Assembly (NCBI GenBank): GCA_947631505.1
Contig: CANRLR010000020.1
Span: 1 to 50,247, forward strand
DNA: 50,247 nt
Reading direction: 5' to 3'
Origin: an uncultured Lachnospiraceae bacterium
GTDB taxonomy: Bacteria > Bacillota > Clostridia > Lachnospirales > Lachnospiraceae
Of the stretch, positions 10,059 to 17,481 are shown piece after piece. The translations under genes were made by a program, and so were the position numbers. Position 1 is the stretch's first letter. The number at the start of each line of letters is the position of its first letter. The notes beneath the pieces are model-generated. The model did no database searches. It saw only the letters and a list, made by a program, of their open reading frames with translations, and was not told where the DNA came from.

Positions 10059-10101
10059 GAAAAAAAATCAACTTGCAAAATATGTTTTTCGGAGGAATGG
10101 T

Positions 10102-10572
10102 ATGAAATATGTAACAGCAACTTCTGATATGGCAAATGCAATTTGCAATGTTTTACATACAACAATCAAAACGATATATCCAAAGTATTATCCGAAAGAG
10201 GTAGTAGATTTCTTTTGCCAACATCATAGTAAAGAACACATTTTAGATGGTATAGCGTCTGGAAATATGGGCGTATTGGTGGATGGCTATGTGATTGTCG
10301 GAACGGGTTGTTTCGATAGCAGCCATATTACAGGGGTATACGTGCTGCCCTCTTATCAAAAACGAGGCTGCGGTACGCAGATTATGAATTGTTTGGAAAC
10401 CGAAATCTCAAAAAAGCATGATATAGCTATCCTAGATGCTTCACTTCCCGCAGCCTGCTTATATGAGCATAGGGGTTATAAAACTGTAGGTCATGGAATT
10501 TATGAATTAGAAAATGATGTGAAGCTGGTTTATGAAATCATGGAGAAAAAGATAAGAACGGATCAAATTTGA
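10102..10572 (+). CDS. GNAT-family N-acetyltransferase
   Basis: The protein has 156 residues. The frame is open further upstream, to 9877 inside the methyltransferase gene, but ATG at 10102 has GGAGG six bases upstream and a consensus promoter just before it. The GNAT acetyl-CoA motif A is visible as VLPSYQKRGCGTQIM (about residues 78-92, pattern Q/R-x-x-G-x-G). A C-terminal ASLPAACLYEHRGYK fits motif B with the usual F/LYexxGY element. The substrate is unknown; these proteins often acetylate amines or antibiotics. The gene for a spermidine-synthase-like protein follows after 47 bases, so the two are probably co-transcribed. A polyamine-related role is possible but unsupported. Confidence 0.8.
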   Translation: MKYVTATSDMANAICNVLHTTIKTIYPKYYPKEVVDFFCQHHSKEHILDGIASGNMGVLVDGYVIVGTGCFDSSHITGVYVLPSYQKRGCGTQIMNCLETEISKKHDIAILDASLPAACLYEHRGYKTVGHGIYELENDVKLVYEIMEKKIRTDQI

Positions 10573-10619
10573 ATCTTAATATTGTGGTGCAGGAATGAGA
10601 AAGGGAGAAAAGAACCGGT

Positions 10620-12233
10620 ATGCAGCTAAATCGAAATATATTAAAGAATAAGGTTTATTTATATCTTACCGAATTTTTTGCCGGAATGTCTGTGATGGCA
10701 GTAGAATTAGGGGCAAGTCGTCTTCTTGCGCCCTATTTCAGTTCTTCACAGATTGTATGGACAATTATTATAGGTACGATTATGATAGCGATGGCATTGG
10801 GAAATATTTACGGCGGACGCTCAGCAGACAAAAACCCAAATCCAGACAGGCTGTATACCCGTATCATAATTGCTGCTATTTGGATTGCAGCAATTCCCGT
10901 AGTGGGCAAATATATTATTTTGGGGATATCGGCTCTGCTGATATTTACGGTCGATCATAATTTTCTGATTGTTGCCGGTTTTGCTGCCTGTATGGCAGTT
11001 TTCGTATTCCCGTTATTTTTATTGGGAACAGTGACACCTTCGCTGGTAAAATACACGGTAGACAGTTTAGAAGATAATGGCAAAACGGTAGGGATGTTAA
11101 ATGCGTCGAATACCATTGGCAGTATTATTGGAACCTTTGTACCAACCTTTATTAGTATTCCGGCAGTGGGAACTTCCATTACCTTTTTGATTTTTGCCGG
11201 TATTTTGCTGCTGCTTGCCATCCTTTATTTTACCTGTTCCAAGATATTTATGAAAAATACAAAAAAGGTAGTTGTAAGCATTCTTTTGTTTCTATTATGC
11301 TGTGTATTTGGACATGACAATAGTTTTGCTTTTTGGCAAAGTGATTTGACCTACGAAGGTGAGTCCATTTACAACTATCTTCAGGTTTATGAAACGGAAG
11401 ATAAGGTAGTTCTTTCGACAAACGTCCTTTTTGGGGTGCAGTCCATCTATAAAAAGCAAAAGGGATTGACCGGTATGTACTATGATTATGCCATGGCAGC
11501 CCCCTATATGGCGGGAGTCCATGAAAAGGAAACATTAAATGTTCTGATTTTGGGGATGGGAACCGGAACCTATGCTGTGCAATGCAGACGATATTTTGAT
11601 AATATGAATATAGAGGGAGTGGAAATTGATGAAAAAATTACGGATCTGTCAGCTACTTATTTTGACCTGCCAGAGGATGTAAAGGTGACGACCTATGACG
11701 GACGTGCTTACTTAAATGCGGTATCAGAAAAGTATGATGTTATTATGGTAGATGCATATCAGGATATTACCATTCCTTTTCAGATGTCGTCAGTGGAATT
11801 TTTTACATTAGTAAAGGAGCATCTGACGAAAGATGGTGTAATGGTTGTGAATATGAACATGCGGAGCAAAAAAGAGGGAAACATCAACCAATATCTTGCC
11901 GATACGATTTCTTCCGTTTTTCAGGAGGTGTATACGGTCGATGTAGAGAGGTCTACGAACAGAGAGCTATTTGCGTCCAATCATGATAATATGGTGGCAA
12001 GGTTTTCAGAAAATGTAAAAAAGGAAAGGGAGATAGAGCTTTTAAGCAGGATGAATCAAGTCGGGGAAAATCTGATAAAATATGAGGCGGGGAATTACCG
12101 GATGACAGATGATAAAGCACCGGTTGAGCTGCTTGGAATTCAGGTCATTGATGAACTGATTCGTGATGAGGTGAGCTATTATAAGAAAATATACAAAGAA
12201 AAAGGGATAAAAGGATTGTTAGAATCATTATAA
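10620..12233 (+). CDS. Membrane-fused spermidine synthase-like protein
   Basis: The protein has 537 residues. The N-terminal half (about 10-225) holds six to eight hydrophobic segments. The second half starts with a globular domain whose SAM/decarboxylated-SAM-binding fold is visible: VLILGMGTGTYAVQC (about 306-320), the acidic loop GVEIDEKI, and YDVIMVDAYQ as the spermidine synthase-like D-x-x-x-D region. This is the known fused MFS/spermidine synthase architecture, in which a membrane transporter-like part precedes an aminopropyltransferase-like domain. Whether it makes polyamines is not established for the family. A GGGAG site precedes the start. A strong bidirectional terminator follows the stop immediately. 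Confidence 0.8.
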   Translation: MQLNRNILKNKVYLYLTEFFAGMSVMAVELGASRLLAPYFSSSQIVWTIIIGTIMIAMALGNIYGGRSADKNPNPDRLYTRIIIAAIWIAAIPVVGKYIILGISALLIFTVDHNFLIVAGFAACMAVFVFPLFLLGTVTPSLVKYTVDSLEDNGKTVGMLNASNTIGSIIGTFVPTFISIPAVGTSITFLIFAGILLLLAILYFTCSKIFMKNTKKVVVSILLFLLCCVFGHDNSFAFWQSDLTYEGESIYNYLQVYETEDKVVLSTNVLFGVQSIYKKQKGLTGMYYDYAMAAPYMAGVHEKETLNVLILGMGTGTYAVQCRRYFDNMNIEGVEIDEKITDLSATYFDLPEDVKVTTYDGRAYLNAVSEKYDVIMVDAYQDITIPFQMSSVEFFTLVKEHLTKDGVMVVNMNMRSKKEGNINQYLADTISSVFQEVYTVDVERSTNRELFASNHDNMVARFSENVKKEREIELLSRMNQVGENLIKYEAGNYRMTDDKAPVELLGIQVIDELIRDEVSYYKKIYKEKGIKGLLESL

Positions 12234-12265
12234 AGAGGGCATGCTTCTGAAGCTGCCCTCTTTTT
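12234..12265. terminator. Terminator between convergent spermidine-synthase-like and lysozyme genes
   Basis: AGAGGGCA (12234-12241) pairs with TGCCCTCT (12254-12261), with an additional inner GCTTC/GAAGC stem and a T-run (12261-12265). It begins directly after the stop codon of the plus-strand gene. On the minus strand it could also end the lysozyme transcript. Confidence 0.85.
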
Positions 12266-12271
12266 CCTTTT

Positions 12272-12898
12272 TTATTCGCAGTGTCGGACTTTTGAGTCAA
12301 TGAGGATATCCCGGCGAAAATAATCCCGGTCAACATAGCCGGAAATCCCGCGTACTCTGCCCCGGTCTGTATACTGCCAGCCGCTCCAGCGATGCCATGG
12401 ATTTTCCATGTTGGGACGTGTGACTCCATATTCGGCAATCCAAAGTGGATATTCGCGGAAACGGTCATCGGCAAAACGACTGGAAGCGTTGGAAGAATCG
12501 CTGTAAATGACAGGCTTATGTTTGGTTTTCTCTTCCAAGGTCGTTAAAAAATGCTGGGATATTTCTCGAATCTCTGCTGTCGTAAGTTCACCGAATACTT
12601 CAAAATCCATCGCGGGCTTCACGTGTTGGACTTTTTCCCGGATATGAGATGCAAAAAAGCGTGCTTCCTCCCGTGCTTCATTGATACTGCGGGCCGTTAC
12701 ATAGTGATAAAAACCAATGGCAAGTCCCTCTTTATGGGCATCCCGGTAGTTTCGTTCAAAGTCCGGGTCCACATAATCGGTTCCCTGCGTTGCTTTTATA
12801 TAGACAATGCGAATTCCGTTTTTTCTTACCCGTTCAAAATCAATCCGCCCTTCCCAGCGGCTTATATCAATTCCATGTAAAGAAGAGTTTCGGTTCAT
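12272..12898 (-). CDS. Glycoside hydrolase family 25 lysozyme (1,4-beta-N-acetylmuramidase)
   Basis: The protein has 208 residues and is a single GH25 domain. The family signature HGIDISRWEG is at residues 8-17 with Asp11. The catalytic D-x-E pair is Asp98/Glu100 in PAMDFE. IKATQGTDYVDP and IGFYHYV match the conserved strands, and PLWIAEYG and WSGWQY belong to the C-terminal part. It cleaves the MurNAc-GlcNAc bond of peptidoglycan. No signal peptide or wall-binding domain is present. Either it acts inside or after lysis, or it uses a non-classical exit. The ATG has GAGGAG upstream. It lies 38 bases after the XRE regulator on the same strand and is probably co-transcribed with it, divergent from the capsule operon. 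Confidence 0.88.
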   Translation of the reverse strand: MNRNSSLHGIDISRWEGRIDFERVRKNGIRIVYIKATQGTDYVDPDFERNYRDAHKEGLAIGFYHYVTARSINEAREEARFFASHIREKVQHVKPAMDFEVFGELTTAEIREISQHFLTTLEEKTKHKPVIYSDSSNASSRFADDRFREYPLWIAEYGVTRPNMENPWHRWSGWQYTDRGRVRGISGYVDRDYFRRDILIDSKVRHCE

Positions 12899-12936
12899 AC
12901 GGTTCTCCTCTTTTTTTCTTTTATAAATAGAATATG

Positions 12937-13266
12937 TTAGGTTTTATTTGATGTTACAGCAAGTTCTTCCAGTAAAGCTCCCAAATGCTGTTTGATTTCC
13001 GGTGAAAGTGTGCGGTAAAGAAGCAGCATATGAATTTCATCTGGGGTTAATTGTTGTTCTGATAGTGTATTGTCACTGGAAGAATAGTCAATGAGATAAT
13101 CAACAGTAGTGTGAAAAAAGGAAGCAAGACTTTTTAAAGTTTGAATATCTGGTTCTGCTAAATTGTTTTCATATTTATAAATGGACTGCTGACTTAATCG
13201 GAATTCATCGGCTAGTTTCTGCTGGCTGAGATGTCGTGCTATCCTTAATTTTTTTAGGTTTTTCAA
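12937..13266 (-). CDS. XRE-family helix-turn-helix regulator
   Basis: The protein has 109 residues with a TTG start at 13266, chosen because TAGGAGGA (minus strand) lies eight bases upstream. The open frame reaches 13326 but has no ribosome site there. The Cro/CI helix-turn-helix spans residues 5-60: LRIARHLSQQKLADEF, then LSQQSIYKYENNLAEPDIQTL, and VDYLIDYS as the usual end. The last 45 residues (LTPDEIHMLLLYRTLSPEIKQHLGALLEEL) are a helical tail typical of clostridial XRE repressors. It is transcribed away from the capsule operon, and the shared intergenic region contains a 15-bp palindrome, so control of both directions is a reasonable inference. Confidence 0.85.
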   Translation of the reverse strand: MKNLKKLRIARHLSQQKLADEFRLSQQSIYKYENNLAEPDIQTLKSLASFFHTTVDYLIDYSSSDNTLSEQQLTPDEIHMLLLYRTLSPEIKQHLGALLEELAVTSNKT

Positions 13267-13303
13267 GGGTTTTCCTCCTATTCTGTATATCGTCAATAAT
13301 TTA

Positions 13304-13332
13304 ATTGTAGCAATCTGATACAACAATAACTA
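13304..13332 (-). promoter_or_regulatory. Probable promoter of the XRE-lysozyme operon
   Basis: Read on the minus strand: TAGTTA (13332-13327), 17 bases, TACAAT (13309-13304). The predicted start of transcription is about 30 bases before the TTG start codon. The -35 match is weak. Confidence 0.4.
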
Positions 13333-13349
13333 AAACCTATAAGTTATTA

Positions 13350-13378
13350 TTGACAACAACTTAAAGTTGTAATATAAT
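13350..13378 (+). promoter_or_regulatory. Consensus promoter of the capsule/exopolysaccharide operon
   Basis: TTGACA (13350-13355), exactly 17 bases, TATAAT (13373-13378): both hexamers match the SigA consensus. The first gene start is 108 bases downstream, which leaves a leader of about 100 bases. Confidence 0.85.
13356..13370. promoter_or_regulatory. Palindromic operator inside the capsule promoter spacer
   Basis: ACAACTTAAAGTTGT is a perfect 15-bp palindrome (7-bp arms around one A) that occupies the spacer between -35 and -10. A bound protein would block RNA polymerase. An extra AAGTTA half-site lies at 13341-13346. The adjacent XRE regulator is the obvious candidate ligand, by inference. 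Confidence 0.6.
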
Positions 13379-13411
13379 AATCGCAACCGGACACGAGTAC
13401 CTTTTCCAACA

Positions 13412-13436
13412 CAGAACGTTTGTTCTGGGGGGGGGG
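13412..13436 (+). promoter_or_regulatory. Leader hairpin followed by a run of ten G
   Basis: CAGAAC (13412-13417), loop GTTT, GTTCTG (13422-13427), and then an uninterrupted G tract 13427-13436 in the 5' leader of the capsule operon. G runs of this length are prone to slippage. Here it is untranslated, so a length change would alter RNA structure or transcription rather than a reading frame. Confidence 0.55.
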
Positions 13437-13485
13437 TGCTTGTTTGCATTAAAACATTCAGTTGACACTTTGGAATGGAGGCAGT

Positions 13486-14202
13486 GTGAAGAGAATGATT
13501 GATTTTCATACCCATATATTACCCGGAATTGATGATGGAAGCCACGATGTAAGAGAATCCTTGTTCCTGTTGGAAAGGGAGCGTGAACAGGGAGTGAAAA
13601 AGATAGTGGCGACTCCTCATTTTTATGCGCAGAAGGATACCGTTGCCCATTTTTTGGAGTGCCGGCAGAATGCTTATCAGGAACTTGCTGGGCATTTGCA
13701 GGGGCAGGACAAAGAGGTTCCTATTCTTGCAGGGGCAGAGGTGTACTATTTCCCGGGAATCGGGGAGGCAAAGCAGCTTGTGGACTTGTGCGTGGAAGAG
13801 TCTTCCGTTCTTTTGTTAGAGCTTCCCTTTGTTCCGTGGACAGAGGGGATTTACAATGATGTGAAAAAAATAATAGAAAAGCAGAAAATAACAGTTTTAC
13901 TTGCCCATGTGGAACGGTATTATGAATTTCAGAAAGATAAGAAAATTTGGAATCGTATTTTTGAACTGCCGTTGTATGCACAGATAAATACTGGTGGAAT
14001 GGGGCGAAGAAAGAAGAGACGCTTTGTGGAACAGTTTATGAAAACAAATGTACCGGTTGTTCTAGGAAGTGACTGCCATAACAGGAAAGACCGTTTACCC
14101 AATATGCAGGAGGGAAGAGCTTGTATAAAGGCACTCTGTGGTGAGAAAGCAGTTGAGGAAATTGATAGAACAGGAGAAAGGTTGTTTCAGCAGCATGAGT
14201 AA
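13486..14202 (+). CDS. PHP-type protein-tyrosine phosphatase of the capsule system (CpsB/YwqE family)
   Basis: The protein has 238 residues from a GTG start with GGAGG four bases upstream; ATG at 13495 is the alternative. PHP metal-site motifs are all present: FHTHILPGIDDG near the N-terminus, ATPHFY, the GAE of AGAEVYYF, LAHVERY, and GSDCHNRKDR close to the end. This Mn-dependent family removes phosphate from the tyrosine cluster of the cognate BY-kinase, encoded three genes downstream (16022-16756). It is the first gene of the capsule operon. Its last eight bases overlap the LCP gene, which suggests translational coupling. Confidence 0.88.
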   Translation: MKRMIDFHTHILPGIDDGSHDVRESLFLLEREREQGVKKIVATPHFYAQKDTVAHFLECRQNAYQELAGHLQGQDKEVPILAGAEVYYFPGIGEAKQLVDLCVEESSVLLLELPFVPWTEGIYNDVKKIIEKQKITVLLAHVERYYEFQKDKKIWNRIFELPLYAQINTGGMGRRKKRRFVEQFMKTNVPVVLGSDCHNRKDRLPNMQEGRACIKALCGEKAVEEIDRTGERLFQQHE

Positions 14203-15232
14203 AAAAGAGAAAAGAAAAGTGCTTCTTCTCCTTGCTGCTATGCTGGCAATTATAGTGGTATTTGGCATTGTTATGACATTGCTGGAAAAGCATATGCCGG
14301 AGGCAGCTGTTACGGATGCCGGATTTTTGGCAGAAGATGTGCTGGTGCAGCAAGAAGAAGCCAAGGGAAGTGTTTTGCTGGGAGGTAAACACTATGATTA
14401 TACGCACGAATATGAAACCTATCTTTTTATCGGAACCGATGATACAGGAACATCGGAGAATGAAAATTATCAGGGAAGTATGAGCGATTTTTTGCTTCTT
14501 GTTGTTTTAGATCAGACAGCAGATACCTATTCGTTTCTGCCGATAAACCGCGATACGATGACAGATATAACGCTTTTGCAAAAGGATGGGACTGGCAAGG
14601 CATCCGCAGAACTTCAGATTTGTACGGCACACTGGTACGGAGGAAGTGAAGAGCAGAGCTGTGAAAATACAGTAGAGGCTGTCTCACATCTATTGGGTAA
14701 TATTCCGATTAACGGATATTATTGTCTTTCAATGAATGCGATTCCTGAGCTGAATCATGCGATTGGAGGAGTTGAAGTTACACTGCTGGAGGATTTCACA
14801 AAAGTGGATAAGCAAATGACAAAAGGAAGGAGCATGACCTTGACAGACTCACAGGCATATCATTATATACATGACCGGTATGGTATCGGGGATGAAGAAA
14901 ACATTTCCCGTATGCGAAGGCAGCAGCAATATATACAGGCAATGTTTAAAAAGGCGAGGAGACAGCTGAAGGAGAACAAGACATTTCTCTATACACTGTA
15001 TCAGGAAATGGAAGAGAATGCTATTACAAATATAAAAGGGAAAAAGGTATCCCGCTTAGCTAAAGAGATGCCGCAGGCGGAAGAAAAAGGATTCTACGAA
15101 TTAGAAGGCCGTTTTGAACTCGGACAGGCACTGGGGGATGGCATCAATCATGTGGAATTTTATGTGGATAAAAATTCATTAATTCAGGTAATGACAGAAT
15201 TATATGGATTGAAAAAGAGAAATGGAGATTAG
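14195..15232 (+). CDS. LytR-CpsA-Psr (LCP) family glycopolymer ligase
   Basis: The protein has 345 residues. ATG at 14195 overlaps the end of the phosphatase gene (ATGAGTAA). One membrane segment lies at about residues 9-30, so the catalytic domain is outside. LCP landmarks are YLFIGTDD, SDFLLLVVLD, INRDTM (conserved Arg that contacts the pyrophosphate lipid), the LNHAIGGVEVTL region, and HDRYGIGDEENISRMRRQQQ (the second arginine cluster). LCP enzymes transfer lipid-linked glycopolymers to peptidoglycan. Its place between the phosphatase and the Wzz gene suggests that the polysaccharide made here is attached to the wall. Confidence 0.88.
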   Translation: MSKKEKRKVLLLLAAMLAIIVVFGIVMTLLEKHMPEAAVTDAGFLAEDVLVQQEEAKGSVLLGGKHYDYTHEYETYLFIGTDDTGTSENENYQGSMSDFLLLVVLDQTADTYSFLPINRDTMTDITLLQKDGTGKASAELQICTAHWYGGSEEQSCENTVEAVSHLLGNIPINGYYCLSMNAIPELNHAIGGVEVTLLEDFTKVDKQMTKGRSMTLTDSQAYHYIHDRYGIGDEENISRMRRQQQYIQAMFKKARRQLKENKTFLYTLYQEMEENAITNIKGKKVSRLAKEMPQAEEKGFYELEGRFELGQALGDGINHVEFYVDKNSLIQVMTELYGLKKRNGD

Positions 15233-15237
15233 TTAAA

Positions 15238-16041
15238 ATGAATCAAAAGACGGAAATTGTGCAGATGAAAGAAAAAGATGAGGATATCGAGATTAATCTT
15301 TTTGAGCTGGTATCCTACTATTGGACGAAAATCGGCATTATTCTGGCAGGCTTTCTGTTTGGTGCTGTTATTGCGGCGATTATTACTTTTTACTTTATTA
15401 CTCCACGATATACAGCAACATCCAAATTATACATGGTATCTGCTTCCAGTGATTCAATTGTGGATTTAACGGACTTAAACATTGGAACGTCGCTTTCAAC
15501 GGATTATGAGCAGTTACTTCAGGTAAGGCCGATTTTTGAAGAAGTAATTGAAAAAGAAAAGCTTTCTTATACGTATGAGCAGTTATTGGATATGGTTAAA
15601 ATTTCTACTGTGACAGATACCCGTATTCTCTCGATTTCTGTAGAAAGCACGAAGCCGGAGGAGGCGATGAAAATTGCAAACCGGCTGGCAGATATGGCAG
15701 TTTCTGAATTGCCAAGACTGATGGATACTTCCAAACCGAATATTGCCGAGAATGCAATATTGCCAAAGGATAAGAGTTCGCCAAGTCTCTTTCGGAATGT
15801 TGTAATTGGTGCTCTGGCAGGAATGGCAATGGTGCTCGCTGTATTAACCTTTTTCTATGTGACAGATGATACGATGAAATCTGCAGAGGATATTGAAAAG
15901 GAATTTGGTATCATGCCTCTTACCGTAATTCCGGAAGGAGACGTGGAAGCGATTTCCGATGAGCGGGAAAAAGAGATTCAAAAGAAAAAAAAGAAAAGAC
16001 GAGGAAAGGAAAAGCGAAAGAATGAAAACCGTAAACGTTAA
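15238..16041 (+). CDS. Wzz/CpsC-type chain-length regulator and BY-kinase adaptor
   Basis: The protein has 267 residues. A Wzz-type N-terminus (INLFELVSYYWTKIGIILAG) and the first membrane helix at about 30-55 are followed by the extracytoplasmic Wzz domain (PRYTATSKLYM...). Residues about 165-178 include a Pro motif (AENAILPKDKSSPS) before the second helix (about 182-205). The tail is highly basic (about 20 Lys/Arg at the end). In Gram-positive bacteria this protein activates a separately encoded kinase, and here that kinase follows with a 20-base overlap. It sets polymer length together with Wzy. Confidence 0.88.
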   Translation: MNQKTEIVQMKEKDEDIEINLFELVSYYWTKIGIILAGFLFGAVIAAIITFYFITPRYTATSKLYMVSASSDSIVDLTDLNIGTSLSTDYEQLLQVRPIFEEVIEKEKLSYTYEQLLDMVKISTVTDTRILSISVESTKPEEAMKIANRLADMAVSELPRLMDTSKPNIAENAILPKDKSSPSLFRNVVIGALAGMAMVLAVLTFFYVTDDTMKSAEDIEKEFGIMPLTVIPEGDVEAISDEREKEIQKKKKKRRGKEKRKNENRKR

Positions 16042-16756
16042 AAATATGCCGGAGCTTCCTTATGCGATGGAAGAAGCCATCAACAGGCTTCGCATCAATA
16101 TTAGTTTTTTGGGAACGGATATACGAAAAATAATGGTTATCAGTACAATGCCAAACGAGGGGAAAAGTTTTGTGGCAATGCAGCTGTGGCATCAGATCGC
16201 AGTGGCAGGAACATCGACACTCCTATTGGATGCCGATTTAAGAAAATCAGTAATGACTGATAAATATGACATTGTATCAGAGCAGGGCACCATACAAGGA
16301 ACTTCCCATTACCTTGCCAATGACTATTCAATTCAAGATGCGATTCTTCACACCCAGTGGGAGAATGGTGACATTCTTCCCAATGTGGATAACGTCGTAA
16401 ATCCGTCCATGCTTTTGGAGAGTGAGCGGTTTGAAGAAATGCTTCATTATGTGGAAGAAAAGTACCGTTATATCTTTGTGGATTCGCCGCCGCTTAATTT
16501 GGTTTCTGACGGAGAGCGGATCGGTAATCTTTGTGACGGGGCGATTTTGGTAGTAAGGGGCGGTGTGACCTCAAAGCATATCGTAAAAAATTCGATTCGC
16601 CAGTTAGAGCGGGCGGGCTGCCCACTGTTAGGAATTGTATTGAACCGTGTCGAGGGAGCTAAGGCAGGATATTATTACAAACGCTATGGGGGTAAATATT
16701 ATGGCAGCAGATATTATAGTGGGAAGTATTACAGTGATACTTACTATGGCAAATAA
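16022..16756 (+). CDS. Bacterial tyrosine kinase (BY-kinase, CpsD/CapB family)
   Basis: The protein has 244 residues. ATG at 16022 was chosen because AAAGGA lies upstream and the protein then starts at the expected distance before the kinase fold; the open frame extends to 15959. Walker A is STMPNEGKS (41-49), with Asn where many relatives have Gly. Walker A' is LLLDADLRKS (67-76), and Walker B is YIFVDSPPLN. The last 30 residues hold a dense tyrosine cluster (YYYKRYGGKYYGSRYYSGKY and beyond), the autophosphorylation site. It works with the Wzz-like adaptor just upstream and is reversed by the PHP phosphatase at the head of the operon. Confidence 0.88.
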   Translation: MKTVNVKNMPELPYAMEEAINRLRINISFLGTDIRKIMVISTMPNEGKSFVAMQLWHQIAVAGTSTLLLDADLRKSVMTDKYDIVSEQGTIQGTSHYLANDYSIQDAILHTQWENGDILPNVDNVVNPSMLLESERFEEMLHYVEEKYRYIFVDSPPLNLVSDGERIGNLCDGAILVVRGGVTSKHIVKNSIRQLERAGCPLLGIVLNRVEGAKAGYYYKRYGGKYYGSRYYSGKYYSDTYYGK

Positions 16757-16768
16757 TTGGTGAGTTAT

Positions 16769-16800
16769 CCAAAATGGGGATTTGTTACCCTTTTGGTTTT
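16769..16800 (+). terminator. Weak terminator or attenuator after the BY-kinase gene
   Basis: CCAAAATGGG (16769-16778) pairs with CCCTTTTGG (16788-16796) with one bulged T, followed by TTTTCT. It lies 12 bases after the kinase stop codon and could lower expression of the downstream operon part. Confidence 0.5.
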
Positions 16801-16836
16801 CTCTATAAATATTTTTTAGGAAAGGAGGAAAGAAGA

Positions 16837-17388
16837 GTGGTTAAGGCAATGAAAAAAGTGCTTGTATGTGCAATGGCAGCAGTACTTACTCTGGGAACAG
16901 CTGCAAATGCTTCTGCGGCTACTGCTAGTCCTACAACATCTGTGAAACCGGTAACAAAAAAGAATGTTAAGGCAGCAAATGGGAACAAAGTAAATACAAA
17001 TAAAAATGGAACCGCTTCTTTAAGTGCTGTTAAGAAAACAAACAAGAAGAGCGTGTCTGTTGCTGGTACGGTCAAGGTAAATGGTGTCAAGTATACAGTA
17101 ACAACGATTAATGCCAAAGCATTTGCAAAGGCAAAGAAAGCAACCAAGATTACACTTCCTGCTACGATTAAAAAAATCAACAAGAGTGCATTCACGGGTG
17201 CGAAAAAGGTAAAGACAATTGTTCTGAAGGGAAAGAAGTCAATTACCGTAAAGAAGGGCGCCTTCAAGGGCTTGAACACAAAGAAAATTACAATCAAAGT
17301 AAATAAAAAAATGTCCAAGAAAGAGTTCGCTAAATTGAAAAAAGCTTTGAAAAAAGCCGGATTCAAGGGCAAAATCAAAAAAGCCTAA
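16837..17388 (+). CDS. Small secreted lysine-rich protein with an LRR_5/BspA-like C-terminus
   Basis: The protein has 183 residues from a GTG start eight bases after AGGAGG; an in-frame ATG lies four codons later. A Sec signal peptide is clear (MKKVLVCAMAAVLTLGTA, with ANASAA cleavage at about residue 28). The mature part is extremely Lys/Ala/Thr-rich. It contains a short leucine-rich segment of the LRR_5 type (VNGVKYTVTTINAKAFAKAK, KITLPATIKKINKSAF, KTIVLKGKK). The ending MSKKEFAKLKKALKKAGFKG is common in secreted Lachnospiraceae repeat proteins. Its place in the capsule operon suggests an extracellular or wall-bound partner of the polymer, perhaps by charge, but the function is unknown. Confidence 0.75.
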   Translation: MVKAMKKVLVCAMAAVLTLGTAANASAATASPTTSVKPVTKKNVKAANGNKVNTNKNGTASLSAVKKTNKKSVSVAGTVKVNGVKYTVTTINAKAFAKAKKATKITLPATIKKINKSAFTGAKKVKTIVLKGKKSITVKKGAFKGLNTKKITIKVNKKMSKKEFAKLKKALKKAGFKGKIKKA

Positions 17389-17405
17389 GAAGAGCCTGAG
17401 AAAAG

Positions 17406-17445
17406 CACAACGGCATCAGATTCGGTTTCCGATGATGTCGTTGTG
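17406..17445 (+). other. Long stable hairpin between the small secreted protein and the sugar-phosphate transferase genes
   Basis: CACAACGGCATCA (17406-17418) pairs with TGATGTCGTTGTG (17433-17445) over 13 bp with one G-U. An inner TCGG/CCGA stem adds to it. No T-run follows, so it is not a standard terminator. An mRNA-processing or stabilising element is possible. Confidence 0.55.
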
Positions 17446-17481
17446 TAAATAACGGGAATGTAACAGACAGGAGGACTGACG

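Noticed and set aside
9877-10101. Upstream extension of the GNAT reading frame into the methyltransferase gene
   Set aside because: The extension has no ribosome site or GNAT similarity, and a consensus promoter and GGAGG lie just before the start at 10102.
16803-17378. Long open frame on the minus strand opposite the small secreted protein
   Set aside because: It is a hydrophobic mirror image of the Lys/Ala-rich gene (AAG/AAA read as CTT/TTT) with no ribosome site; the plus-strand protein has a clear signal peptide.
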